Positions 51,985-61,242 of a DNA stretch of 64,000 nucleotides are shown piece by piece. Position 1 is the first letter of the stretch. Every line of letters starts with the position of its first letter. Origin of the DNA: Qipengyuania profundimaris (GTDB taxonomy: Bacteria > Pseudomonadota > Alphaproteobacteria > Sphingomonadales > Sphingomonadaceae); contig NZ_JAVAIM010000001.1 of assembly GCF_030717945.1 (NCBI RefSeq), positions 929,131 to 993,130 of the forward strand, given 5' to 3'. The notes beneath the pieces are model-generated. The model was given only the letters and a program-made list of their open reading frames with translations. It did no database searches and was not told the origin of the DNA. Both the position numbers and the translations under genes were made by a program.

Positions 51985-54027
51985 ATGAAACGTTTCGCGC
52001 TTTATGCGGCCAGCGCCGCCATCGCCTTCACCTCCACCGCGGCCCAGGCCGACGAAGGCATGTGGACCTTCGACGGTTTCCCGACCGAACGGATGGAAGA
52101 GACCTATGGCTGGGCGCCGGACCAGGCGTGGCTCGACCGCGTGCAGGCCGCCGCCGTGCGCCTGACAGGCGGGTGTTCGGCGAGCTTCGTGTCGGGTTCG
52201 GGCCTGATCCTCACCAACCATCATTGCATCGCCAGTTGCCTGTTCGACAACTCGTCGGACACGATGGACTATCTCGACGCGGGTTTCGTCGCGCAGAACC
52301 GTGAAGAGGAGCTCAAGTGCCCCGGCCAGCAGGCCGAGGTCGTGACCTCGATTGCGGATGTGACCGAAGAGGTAAAGACCTCCTTCGCAGGCCTCGACGG
52401 TGAAGCCCTCACCAAGGCACGTGACGCCAAGATTGCGGAACTCGAGTCGGCCGGATGCCCGGACACCGACACGACGCGCTGCCAGGTGGTGACGCTGTTC
52501 GGCGGCGGGCAATACAAGCTCTATACCTACCGCAAGTACTCCGACATCCGGCTTGCCTGGGCTCCGGAAGACCGCGCCTCGACCTTCGGCGGCGATCCCG
52601 ACAACTTCAACTTCCCGCGCTACTCGCTCGATGCGAGCTTCCTGCGCGCCTATGAGAATGGCCAGCCGGTCGCCACGCCGCAGCATTTGCAGTGGAACCC
52701 GCGCGCGCCGGAAGAGGGCGAAGTGACGTTCGTGGTCGGCAATCCCGGCTCGACCAGCCGCCTCTATACGCAAAGCCAGCTGGCATTCGAGCGTGAGGTG
52801 CGCCTGCCCGTTACGCTTACGACGCTATCCGAACTGCGCGGCCGCCTGATCACCGCAATGGACGAAAGCCCGGAGAAGGAGCGCCAGGGGCTCGATACGC
52901 TCAACGGCGTCGAGAACGGCCTCAAGGTCTACATCGGCCGCACCAAGGCGCTGAACGATCCGGACTTCACCGCGCAGTTGGCCGAAGCCGAGGCTGAGCT
53001 ACGCCAGCGCAGCGCGGGCAATGCCGAAATCGGGGATCCGTGGAGCGCGGTCGACGAGGCGACCGCGGCTTATCGCGCGCTCTACCTCCCCTACCGCTTC
53101 CTCAGCCCGTCGGGCGACCTGTTTGGCTATGCTTCGACGCTGGTCTATGCAGCGCAGGAACGGGAAAAGCCTAATGGCGAGCGCCTGCCCGGCTATACCG
53201 ACAGCGCGCTGCCGCTGACCGAGAAGCGCCTGCTCGACGAGCGCCCGGTCTACCCCTGGCTCGACGAGCTGATGATGGGCTGGAGCCTCTCGAAGGCGCG
53301 TGAGTATCTCGGCGTCGACGATGCGGACAGCCGCCTGCTGCTTGGGCAGGAAAGCCCCGAAGCGCTGGCCGAGCGGCTGGTCGAAGGCACGCAGCTGGCA
53401 GATCCGGCGGTGCGCAAGGCGCTGTGGGACGGCGGGCTGGCCGCGATTGAGGCATCGGACGATCCGATGATCCGGTATGCCCTGCGCCTCGCCGATCGCC
53501 AGCGGGCGCTACGCGATGCGGTGAACGAGAGCTATTCGGGCCCGCTTGCCATCGCCGGAGGCAAGCTCGCCGACGCGCGCTTCGCGGCCTATGGCGACAG
53601 CCTCTATCCCGACGCCACCTTCACGCTGCGAATCAGCTATGGCCAGGTGAAGGGCTGGGAGGAGCGCGGCCAGCAGGTGCCGATCCTCACTACCATGGGC
53701 GGGACTTTCGAGCGCGCGACCGGCGCGCCGCCGTTCGACGTGGCCGAAGCCTTTGCGGCGAACCAGGCCGATATCGATCCCGATATCGCTTTCGACTTTG
53801 TGACTACCAACGACATCATCGGCGGCAATTCCGGTTCGCCGGTGATCGACCGCGCGGGCACAGTGATCGGCGCGGCCTTCGACGGTAATATCCACTCGCT
53901 GGGCGGCAATTACGGTTACGACGGTACGCTCAACCGGACCGTGGCGGTTTCTACGGACGCGGTGCAGGAAGCGCTGGAGACGATCTACCCCGCGCCTGCG
54001 CTGGCCGAGGAACTGGCCGGGGAATAA
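51985..54027 (+). CDS. S46-family dipeptidyl-peptidase (DPP7-like)
   Basis: A 680-residue exported serine peptidase. Signal peptide to QA-DEG (about 22). The triad is visible: His80 in LILTNHHCIAS, Asp in TFGGDPDNFNFPRYS near 213, and Ser616 in IIGGNSGSPVIDRAG. In S46 enzymes the residue after FD in the AFDGN segment sets specificity; Gly here fits DPP7/DAP-BII (hydrophobic P1) rather than the Arg of Asp/Glu-specific DPP11. It releases dipeptides in the periplasm for peptide nutrition. GAGGG lies 8-12 bases before the ATG. Confidence 0.92.
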   Translation: MKRFALYAASAAIAFTSTAAQADEGMWTFDGFPTERMEETYGWAPDQAWLDRVQAAAVRLTGGCSASFVSGSGLILTNHHCIASCLFDNSSDTMDYLDAGFVAQNREEELKCPGQQAEVVTSIADVTEEVKTSFAGLDGEALTKARDAKIAELESAGCPDTDTTRCQVVTLFGGGQYKLYTYRKYSDIRLAWAPEDRASTFGGDPDNFNFPRYSLDASFLRAYENGQPVATPQHLQWNPRAPEEGEVTFVVGNPGSTSRLYTQSQLAFEREVRLPVTLTTLSELRGRLITAMDESPEKERQGLDTLNGVENGLKVYIGRTKALNDPDFTAQLAEAEAELRQRSAGNAEIGDPWSAVDEATAAYRALYLPYRFLSPSGDLFGYASTLVYAAQEREKPNGERLPGYTDSALPLTEKRLLDERPVYPWLDELMMGWSLSKAREYLGVDDADSRLLLGQESPEALAERLVEGTQLADPAVRKALWDGGLAAIEASDDPMIRYALRLADRQRALRDAVNESYSGPLAIAGGKLADARFAAYGDSLYPDATFTLRISYGQVKGWEERGQQVPILTTMGGTFERATGAPPFDVAEAFAANQADIDPDIAFDFVTTNDIIGGNSGSPVIDRAGTVIGAAFDGNIHSLGGNYGYDGTLNRTVAVSTDAVQEALETIYPAPALAEELAGE

Positions 54028-54073
54028 CGCATACGCTGGCGGGCTTCCGGATCGACCGGGGGCCTGCCACGCT

Positions 54074-54877
54074 TCAGTCGAGCATGTCTGCCTTGATGGC
54101 GATCGAACCGTCGGTCTCGGCAGCCTGGATGGTACGCCGGGTATCGCCTTCGAGGACGAGCGCGGTCAGGCGGCCGGTACGAAATGCGCCTGTATCGATG
54201 CCGATGCGATGATCGGTTCGCTCAATATCCTCGAAGATCGTGTGGCCATGCACGACGACATGGCTGAATGGCTCGGGATGCTTGAGAAAGCGCTCGCGGA
54301 TCCAGCGCAAGTCGCTTTGCTTTTGCTCTTCGATCGGACGTTTCGGATTGAGCCCGGCATGGACGAAAACATAGTCGCCAGCGATGATCAGGTCTTCGAA
54401 TGACGCGAGAAACTCGCGATGGTCCTGCGGAATCAGCCCGGCCATTTCGGTCTGCAGATCCTTCATTGTAAGCTCGTTGTAGCGCTTGCGCTTGATGCCG
54501 TAGCTCAGGATGGTCTCGCGCCCACCATGCTTGACGAAGTGGCGCAGCATTTCCTTGTCGTCGAAGCTCTCGAGGAACATTTCCTCGTGATTGCCGGCGA
54601 TATAGCGCACCTTGCGCGTCTTGCCCCAGTCGCGCGCACGTTCGATGACGCCGCAACTGTCGGGGCCGCGGTCGATCAAATCGCCGAGCAGGATGACCGT
54701 CGTGTCTGCCGCTTCTTTGGCTGCATCGTCGGCTTCAATCGCTTCGATCAGTTCCTCGAACAGGTCCAGGCGACCATGGATGTCGCCGATCACGTAATAG
54801 CGTTCGCCATCCGGAACCCGCGCCACGCGCCGCGCGGTGGGACGTTCCTTGAACAATTGGCGAAGGGATCGAAGCAT
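54074..54877 (-). CDS. PPP-type metallophosphoesterase
   Basis: A 267-residue phosphatase of the bacterial PrpA/ApaH-like group. Metal and active-site motifs are complete: VIGDIHGRLDLFEEL, LLGDLIDRGPDSCGV, YIAGNHEEMFLES, and later histidines in YVFVHAGLNPKRP and VVVHGHTIFED. Substrate may be phosphoprotein or a dinucleotide. No signal peptide. It stands alone on the minus strand. Confidence 0.9.
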   Translation of the reverse strand: MLRSLRQLFKERPTARRVARVPDGERYYVIGDIHGRLDLFEELIEAIEADDAAKEAADTTVILLGDLIDRGPDSCGVIERARDWGKTRKVRYIAGNHEEMFLESFDDKEMLRHFVKHGGRETILSYGIKRKRYNELTMKDLQTEMAGLIPQDHREFLASFEDLIIAGDYVFVHAGLNPKRPIEEQKQSDLRWIRERFLKHPEPFSHVVVHGHTIFEDIERTDHRIGIDTGAFRTGRLTALVLEGDTRRTIQAAETDGSIAIKADMLD

Positions 54878-55148
54878 TGGTGTTGAGTTCTCGGTAGAGG
54901 GATACGGGCCAACCCGCCGGGCGACCAGATAGGCCCTAGTCCGCCATGGGACAACCTTCGCTGAATGGCGCGTTGTGCAGTTGCGAAAACATCACAGGTT
55001 TTGCTGCATGTGCAAAAACTTTGCGGGCCATATCTTGCGTAAAGACGCCGCGGCGTGCACAAAAGTTGCCGTATCTGGACGAGGAGCCACCAAACGGCCC
55101 CGACGGATTCGCAGGTGGGACGAAGCGACACTCGTGTAGGAGTTTGTA

Positions 55149-55925
55149 ATGCTGACGTCCTTTCGCGGCCTGATGGCCGTTTCGCTCGCATCGGTGAGCC
55201 TGATTTCCGCCGCGCCCGTGATGGCGCAGGTCTCCAACCCGGCTGAAGAGGTCGAGGACGGCGTCAATGCCGGCCCTGTGACCGTCTCCGCCAATGTAGC
55301 TCTGACCACGGACTATCGCTTCCGCGGCGTCTCGCTATCAGGCGGCGATCCGGCCATCCAGGGCGGCATCGATGTCGCGCATGACAGCGGTTTTTATGTC
55401 GGCACCTGGGCATCCTCGATCGACGGCGGTCCCGCCTATGGCGAGCTCGAAGTCGATATCTATGCCGGTTACAGCGGCCAGATCAGCGATGCCGTCAGCT
55501 TCGATGTCGGCGTGCTGTACTATCTCTATCCGACCGAAGACCTCGGCCTCGATACCGACTATTGGGAGCCTTATGCCTCGCTCGGCTTCAATCTCGGTCC
55601 GGCCGAAGCCACGGTCGGCGTCGCCTGGGCACCCAGCCAGGATTCGCTGGGCAATGACGACAATCTCTATGTCTATACCGACCTCGGTGTAGGCGTTCCC
55701 ACTACGCCGATTACCCTGACCGGCCACCTCGGCTACACCGACGGACCGCTGGCCCCGCCGCTGCTGGCCGGTACCGCAGACGATACCGGGCTGGACTGGG
55801 CTATCGGCGCGACCGCATCGGCCGGTATGTTCGAAGTCGGCGTTTCCTATGTCGGCGTCGAAGGTCCGTCGATCGACGGCTTCACCGACGACGCGATCGT
55901 CGGCACGATTTCCGCCAGTTTCTGA
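55149..55925 (+). CDS. TorF-family putative porin
   Basis: A 258-residue outer-membrane beta-barrel protein. The signal peptide ends at PVMAQ-VS. VSANVALTTDYRFRGVSLSG at the start of the mature protein and YGELEVDIYAGYSGQISDAV are signatures of the TIGR02001/TorF family, and the chain ends in Phe (TISASF). TAGGAG lies 6 bases before the ATG. Substrate unknown. The 270-base gap upstream has room for a regulated promoter. Confidence 0.85.
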   Translation: MLTSFRGLMAVSLASVSLISAAPVMAQVSNPAEEVEDGVNAGPVTVSANVALTTDYRFRGVSLSGGDPAIQGGIDVAHDSGFYVGTWASSIDGGPAYGELEVDIYAGYSGQISDAVSFDVGVLYYLYPTEDLGLDTDYWEPYASLGFNLGPAEATVGVAWAPSQDSLGNDDNLYVYTDLGVGVPTTPITLTGHLGYTDGPLAPPLLAGTADDTGLDWAIGATASAGMFEVGVSYVGVEGPSIDGFTDDAIVGTISASF

Positions 55926-56049
55926 ATGACCAGCCGGGCAGGGGGCGGGCCAGCGCTCGTCCCCTCTCCCGCCAGAGTATTCGAATGCGCCGCACCCGCC
56001 GCGGCGCATTTTCGTTTGTATCTTGGAGGATTTACGCCATCTGCGCGTA

Positions 56050-56487
56050 ATGACCAAATTCCTCCATACCATGATCCGCGTCGCCGACATCGACGCGACT
56101 GTCGCCTTCTTCGATCTCATCGGGTTGAAGGAAGTACGCCGCTTCGACAACGACAAGGGACGCTTCACGCTGGTGTTCCTTGCCGCGCCGGGGCAGGAAG
56201 GCACGGCGGAGGTCGAACTGACCTACAACTGGCCGCCGGAGGATGGCAGCGCGCCGGAAACCTACGACGGCGGACGCAATTTCGGCCACCTCGCCTATCG
56301 CGTCGACGATATCTACACGACCTGCCAGCGACTGATGGATGCGGGCCACACGATCAATCGCCCTCCGCGCGACGGGCACATGGCCTTCGTGCGGACACCC
56401 GATGGTATTTCGATCGAGCTACTGCAGGAAGGCTATCTCGACCCGAAGGAGCCGTGGGCGAGCATGCCCAATACCGGCAGCTGGTAG
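56050..56487 (+). CDS. gloA: Lactoylglutathione lyase (glyoxalase I)
   Basis: A 145-residue VOC-family enzyme that converts the methylglyoxal-glutathione adduct. FLHTMIRVADIDATVAFF holds the first metal His, VELTYNW a Glu, NFGHLAYRVDDIY the second His and GISIELLQEG the second Glu. ATG at 56050 matches the family start. GGAGG lies about 20 bases upstream, unusually far, with a possible TTG start at 56023 in the same frame. The stop abuts the convergent nhaA stop. Confidence 0.92.
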   Translation: MTKFLHTMIRVADIDATVAFFDLIGLKEVRRFDNDKGRFTLVFLAAPGQEGTAEVELTYNWPPEDGSAPETYDGGRNFGHLAYRVDDIYTTCQRLMDAGHTINRPPRDGHMAFVRTPDGISIELLQEGYLDPKEPWASMPNTGSW

Positions 56488-57708
56488 TCAGCCCTTCTTT
56501 TCGATATAAGGCGAACTCGCATCGTCTGGGTGCGCGGCCGACAGTCGGATGACCGTGTAGCCCACGATTGCCGATAGCAACGACCCCAGCAGGATGCCAA
56601 TCTTGGCCTCGTTGATCAGCAGTTCCTGCCCGGCAAAGGCCAGCCCGCTGATGAACAGCGACATGGTGAAGCCGATCCCGCACAACAGGGTGATGCCCCA
56701 GATCTCCTGCCAGCTCGCCTGGTCGGGACGGGGGGCGATGCCCAGCCGGTCCGCCAGCCAGATGGCCGAGAAGATGCCGATCTGCTTGCCGAGGAACAGC
56801 CCTGCGATGATCGCGACCGGCAGAGGCGCAAGCAATTGCTCCAGGCCCAGCCCTGCCAACGGCACACCGGCATTGGCGAAGCCGAAGACGGGTACGACCA
56901 GATAGGCGCTCCACGGAGCCAGCGCGTGCTCCATGGTTTCGACCATGGTCTCGTCGTCCTTGCCGCGCATCGGGATGCACAGCGCGCCCACGACGCCCGC
57001 GATCGTCGCGTGGATGCCGGAGTTGAGTACGAAGAACCACAGCACCAGCGCCAACAGGATGAATGGCCAATAGGCGGACACGCGCACCTTGTTCATCGCC
57101 AGCATGGCACCCACGATGACTGCGGAGGCGGCCAGCCATTCCATCTTGATGTTCTCGGTGTAAAAGGCTGCGATCACGAGCACCGCCCCGATGTCGTCCA
57201 CGATGGCGACGGTCAGCAGGAACAGACGCAGCGAGGCCGGGCACCGATTGCCGAGCAGGCCCAGCACGCCCATCGCGAAGGCAATGTCGGTCGCGGCGGG
57301 GATCGCCCAGCCGCGCAGCAAGGTGCTGTCGCCGCCGACGACGCCGACATAGAACAGGGCCGGGACGACCATGCCGGCAGCCGCCGCCATGATCGGCAGG
57401 CGCCTTTGCTGCGCGGTCGACAATTGCCCTTCGATCCACTCGCGCTTCACCTCCAGCCCGACGACGAAGAAGAAGATCGCCATCAAGCCGTCGTTGATCC
57501 ACAGATGGAGGTCGTACAGCTTGGGGATCGGGGTCCAGGGCAGCTTGCCGTAGAACAGCTGCTGGTATTCCGCGGCGAAGGGCGAATTCGCGGCCAGCAT
57601 TGCCGCAACAGCCACGAAAATGAGCAGGATGCCGGCTGAGGCATCGCTGACGAACAGCGCTCGCACGGGGGCGAAAACGAGGCGGAAGGCTGATGGGCGT
57701 TCGGTCAT
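56488..57708 (-). CDS. nhaA: Na+/H+ antiporter NhaA
   Basis: A 406-residue inner-membrane antiporter with 12 helices. The ion-site aspartates are in PAATDIAFAMG and VAIVDDIGAVLVIAAF, and DGLMAIFFFVVGLEVKREW near residue 73 is diagnostic. GIGFTMSLFISGLAF is the helix 11 region. ATG at 57708 begins MTERPSAFRLVFAP, with AAAGGA 10 bases upstream. It expels Na+ at alkaline pH. A second, CPA1-type antiporter is at 29.9 kb. Confidence 0.95.
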   Translation of the reverse strand: MTERPSAFRLVFAPVRALFVSDASAGILLIFVAVAAMLAANSPFAAEYQQLFYGKLPWTPIPKLYDLHLWINDGLMAIFFFVVGLEVKREWIEGQLSTAQQRRLPIMAAAAGMVVPALFYVGVVGGDSTLLRGWAIPAATDIAFAMGVLGLLGNRCPASLRLFLLTVAIVDDIGAVLVIAAFYTENIKMEWLAASAVIVGAMLAMNKVRVSAYWPFILLALVLWFFVLNSGIHATIAGVVGALCIPMRGKDDETMVETMEHALAPWSAYLVVPVFGFANAGVPLAGLGLEQLLAPLPVAIIAGLFLGKQIGIFSAIWLADRLGIAPRPDQASWQEIWGITLLCGIGFTMSLFISGLAFAGQELLINEAKIGILLGSLLSAIVGYTVIRLSAAHPDDASSPYIEKKG

Positions 57709-57792
57709 GTCGAGGGGGTCCTTTGAACAAACCGCACCGCGTTGCAAGGGGGTGATCGTTCCGCTAGACGCCTTGGCGGGGGGAAACGGGTC

Positions 57793-59181
57793 GTGTTCAT
57801 CGGCGAATTCACTGTGGCGCAATGGTTTTTGCTCGCCCATCGCGAGCTGCTGCTGTTTTGCGCGGCCTTTTTCGCGATCGGGGTGATGGACGAGTTCGCA
57901 GTCGACCTGTCCTATATCTGGATGCGGCTGCGCGGCCGGATCGCAATCCCGAAAATCGACGAATCGCAGCTGACCGAAAGGCCGTTAACAGGCCGCGCAG
58001 CAGTACTCGTCCCTGCATGGCAGGAAGCCGCGGTGATCGGCCCGACAATCTACCACATGCTCGAAGTCTGGCCCTATCGCGATCTGCGGATTTACGTCGG
58101 CTGCTACCACAACGACCCGGCAACGATGGCGTCGGCGATGGCGGCTGCGCGGGGCGATCCGAGAGTGCGGATCGTGGTGCATGGCGAAGACGGCCCGACG
58201 AGCAAGGCCGACTGCCTCAACCGTCTTTACGCTGCCTTGCGCGAAGACGAGGCGCGCGGTGGGACAGCGGCCCGCATGATCGTGCTCCATGATGCGGAGG
58301 ACATGGTCGACCCCGCAGCTCTCGCTCTGCTGGACGACGCGATGGACGCGGCGGATTTCGCCCAACTCCCCGTTATGGCGCTTCCGCAGCGCGACTCCGC
58401 CCTGATCGGCAGCCACTACGCCGACGAGTTCGCAGAATCTCATGCGAAGGGGCTTTTGGTTCGCGACGCTCTGGGTGCAGCTATTCCGGGTGCAGGCGTC
58501 GGTCTCGCGATTTCACGCGATATGCTGGCCCGCTTCGGCGACGAGCCATTCGCGCGGCAATCCCTGACCGAGGATTACGAGCTTGGCCTGCGCGTCGCCG
58601 AGGCCGGTGGGAGGGGGCGCTTCCTGCGGTGCCGGACCGCCGATGGCAGCCTGATCGCAACGCGGGCCTTCTTCCCCATACGCCTCGATCAGGCCGTCCG
58701 GCAAAAGACCCGCTGGATGCATGGTATCGCGCTACAGGGCTGGGACAGGCTTGGCTGGCAGGGTTCGGCTGCGGACATCTGGATGCAGTTGCGCGATCGG
58801 CGCGGGCCGCTGGCGGCTATCCTGCTCTCAGTAGCTTACCTGCTTATCGGACTGAGTGGGCTTCTCTATCTACTGGTGAGCAGCGGCGCGATTGCGGCAC
58901 CGGAATATTCCGGACTGCTGCGCTGGCTATTACTGCTCAATCTCGTAGGGCTTGGCTGGCGCTTTGCGATGCGAGCTCTTTTCACCGCGCGTGAGTACGG
59001 GTGGCGCCAGGGGCTGCTCTCCGTGCCGCGGCTCATCGTGTCGAACATCATCGCCATCATGGCCGCCCGCCGTGCCCTTTCTGCTTATGTGGGAACGCTT
59101 CGCGGGGCCCCAGTCATCTGGGATAAGACGGACCATCAGGACCACCCGGCATTGGCCGCAAGGGCCGAGGCGCACGCATGA
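57793..59181 (+). CDS. NfrB-like membrane glycosyltransferase (GT2)
   Basis: A 462-residue inner-membrane protein. An N-terminal helix (LLLFCAAFFAIGVMDEFAVD) precedes a GT2 catalytic domain: VLVPAWQEAAVIGPTIYHML, VHGEDGPTSKADCLN, VLHDAEDMVDP (the DxD-like metal site), QSLTEDYELGLRVAEAGG (ED) and QKTRWMHGIALQGWDRLG (the QxxRW equivalent). Four C-terminal helices follow. This is the architecture of NfrB, the N4-phage adsorption protein B, without its extra C-terminal domain. GTG at 57793 is the likely start. It overlaps the next gene by 4 bases. Confidence 0.8.
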   Translation: MFIGEFTVAQWFLLAHRELLLFCAAFFAIGVMDEFAVDLSYIWMRLRGRIAIPKIDESQLTERPLTGRAAVLVPAWQEAAVIGPTIYHMLEVWPYRDLRIYVGCYHNDPATMASAMAAARGDPRVRIVVHGEDGPTSKADCLNRLYAALREDEARGGTAARMIVLHDAEDMVDPAALALLDDAMDAADFAQLPVMALPQRDSALIGSHYADEFAESHAKGLLVRDALGAAIPGAGVGLAISRDMLARFGDEPFARQSLTEDYELGLRVAEAGGRGRFLRCRTADGSLIATRAFFPIRLDQAVRQKTRWMHGIALQGWDRLGWQGSAADIWMQLRDRRGPLAAILLSVAYLLIGLSGLLYLLVSSGAIAAPEYSGLLRWLLLLNLVGLGWRFAMRALFTAREYGWRQGLLSVPRLIVSNIIAIMAARRALSAYVGTLRGAPVIWDKTDHQDHPALAARAEAHA

Positions 59182-60284
59182 GCGATGGCGCAGTGGAAGC
59201 GCGTCGAGGGCAGCCGGTTCTATTCCTTGGCATGTTGCTAATCGGCTGGCTGCTGATCCGTGCGATTTCGTGGCAGACTCCCTGGCCGGTGATGAGTCAG
59301 CCGACAAAGTCCAAGGCGCTCGCATTCTCGTATGAAGCTGAACGCACCTCCGCGCCAGCTTCCAAAGCGAGGCCGCTGCCCTTACACGATCAAACGGTTC
59401 CACCCGATGGAGGGCGGGTTCCAAACCCCGCGCTCTCCAGCAAACAAATGCCGATTTTCGTCAGGCTGACGGGCCGCGATCACCGAGCGGATCTCGGAAC
59501 TGGCGAGCGGATGCTGGGAGAAAGCTTATCGCGGCAGACCGAGGTGGCAGAACTGCCCCTGCCGGGCAGCACCGCAAAATCGATCGACCGCAAGCTGGCT
59601 GCCGCACCCCCGAGTGATGCTGATTGGCTGAAAGCATGGCGGATCGATGCTTGGTTGATGCTGCGCGGAGGTGGAACTCCTGCGCTCGCCGGCGGAGCGC
59701 GCCCGGCAAGCTACGGAGCCAGCCAGACAGGCGCCGTGTTTGCCTACCGTTTAGCGCAGTCCAGCAGGCACGAGCCCGCGATCTATTCGCGTGCCAGCAA
59801 GGCGCTCGTGACGGAGGGTGAGACCGAAGCGGCGCTCGGGATGCGTGCAAAGCCGGTCGGCGGCCTGCCGGTGACGATGCACGCAGAATTGCGAGCCACC
59901 GAATTCGCCGGCCAAGTGCAACTGCGCCCTGCCGCCTTTGTGTCCGCAGGTATCGACGACGAACGGATGCCGTTGGGGCTCGAAGCCTCCGGCTATGCCC
60001 AGGCAGGTTATGTCGCCGGCGATTTCGCTACCGCATTCGCCGATGGCAGGGTCGACCTCACCCGCGACATCAAAGACAACGATTTCATGTCATTGAGCGG
60101 CGGTGCGGGTGCGTGGGGTGGCGCCCAGCGGGGTGCTAAACGCGTGGACATTGGTCCGACGCTCAAGCTGGACTTCGGCCTCGGCGATGGGCAGGCGCGT
60201 CTCGCGGCTGACATTAGGTTCCGCGTCGCCGGCAATGCCGAACCCTCTTCGGGAGCTGCACTAACGCTTTCGGCGGGCTTCTGA
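59178..60284 (+). CDS. Envelope protein resembling NfrA C-terminal domain
   Basis: A 368-residue protein with one N-terminal membrane helix (VLFLGMLLIGWLLIRAI), a Ser/Pro/Lys-rich linker and a C-terminal beta-rich part from about 150: QTGAVFAYRLAQSSRHEPAI, YSRASKALVTEGETEAALGM and GYAQAGYVAGDFATAFADGR. That half looks like the NfrA C-terminal domain, which partners NfrB in exopolysaccharide export. Coupling to the NfrB-like gene by ATGA supports this. The usual NfrA TPR region is missing. Assignment is by eye and moderate. Confidence 0.6.
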   Translation: MSDGAVEARRGQPVLFLGMLLIGWLLIRAISWQTPWPVMSQPTKSKALAFSYEAERTSAPASKARPLPLHDQTVPPDGGRVPNPALSSKQMPIFVRLTGRDHRADLGTGERMLGESLSRQTEVAELPLPGSTAKSIDRKLAAAPPSDADWLKAWRIDAWLMLRGGGTPALAGGARPASYGASQTGAVFAYRLAQSSRHEPAIYSRASKALVTEGETEAALGMRAKPVGGLPVTMHAELRATEFAGQVQLRPAAFVSAGIDDERMPLGLEASGYAQAGYVAGDFATAFADGRVDLTRDIKDNDFMSLSGGAGAWGGAQRGAKRVDIGPTLKLDFGLGDGQARLAADIRFRVAGNAEPSSGAALTLSAGF

Positions 60285-60330
60285 CACGGTTCAGCTTTTA
60301 TCCGGGCGGGGCCTGCGATAGGGCGCTTTC

Positions 60331-61242
60331 ATGGATGTCTACCTGCCCATTGCGAACCTGTCCGTAAACGGGCTGTGGATCGTCGCGCTGGGCGGGCTCA
60401 CAGGCGTGCTTTCGGGGCTGTTCGGAGTGGGCGGAGGCTTCCTGACGACGCCGCTGCTGATCTTTTACGGTGTGCCGCCCACGGTGGCCGCCGCCTCGGC
60501 TTCGACGCAGGTTACAGGGGCCAGCGTAACGGGCGTCATCGCGCATAGCGGGCGAAAGGGCGTCGATTACCGCATGGGTGCGGTGATGGTCGCAGGTGGA
60601 GTCGTCGGATCGGGCTTCGGCGCGCTGCTGTTTCGCTTCTTCCGTTCGATCGGCCAGATCGATGTCGTCATCAATGCGCTTTACGTCGTGCTGCTCGGTT
60701 CGATCGGACTCCTGATGGCGAAGGAATCGGTCGAACTGTTGCGCGGTGCCAAATCCGGTAACAAGCAGGCACCCAAGCGCCGGCACCATCCGCTGGTGGC
60801 CAGCCTGCCGATGAAGTGGCGCTTTTACCGCTCCGGGCTCTACATTTCGCCGCTCGCCCCGCTGCTGGTCGGCGTCGTCGTCGGAATTCTCACTATGCTG
60901 ATGGGGGTGGGCGGCGGCTTCATCCTCGTGCCCGCCATGCTTTACATTCTCGGCATGAGCGCGAATGTCGTCGTCGGTACCAGCCTGTTCAACATCCTGT
61001 TCGTGACCATGGCGACCACCATGATGCACTCGCTGACGACCAAGGCGGTGGACATCGTGCTGGTCTTCCTGCTGCTGATCGGCTCGGTCACCGGGGCGCA
61101 GATCGGCTCGCAGATTGCCGTCAAGGCCAAGCCCGAATTGCTGCGGCTGATTTTGGCCGCAATCGTTCTCGTGATCGCCTTCCGCATGTTCCTCGGCCTG
61201 TTCTACCAGCCGGACGAGATCTACACGGTGTATCCGTTGTGA
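60331..61242 (+). CDS. TauE/SafE-family transporter
   Basis: A 303-residue membrane protein, putative sulfite or sulfonate exporter. The duplicated family motif is present: GVLSGLFGVGGGFLTTPLLI near residue 28 and GILTMLMGVGGGFILVPAML near 190. About eight helices. Its TGA overlaps the GTG of the TIGR02186 gene, a pair commonly found together in alphaproteobacteria. Substrate uncertain. Confidence 0.88.
   Translation: MDVYLPIANLSVNGLWIVALGGLTGVLSGLFGVGGGFLTTPLLIFYGVPPTVAAASASTQVTGASVTGVIAHSGRKGVDYRMGAVMVAGGVVGSGFGALLFRFFRSIGQIDVVINALYVVLLGSIGLLMAKESVELLRGAKSGNKQAPKRRHHPLVASLPMKWRFYRSGLYISPLAPLLVGVVVGILTMLMGVGGGFILVPAMLYILGMSANVVVGTSLFNILFVTMATTMMHSLTTKAVDIVLVFLLLIGSVTGAQIGSQIAVKAKPELLRLILAAIVLVIAFRMFLGLFYQPDEIYTVYPL

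Noticed and set aside
54960-55100. Similar GTGCAAAAACTTTGCG and GTGCACAAAAGTTGCC segments before the porin gene
   Set aside because: Resemblance is partial and unevenly spaced; not enough to call operators or a riboswitch.
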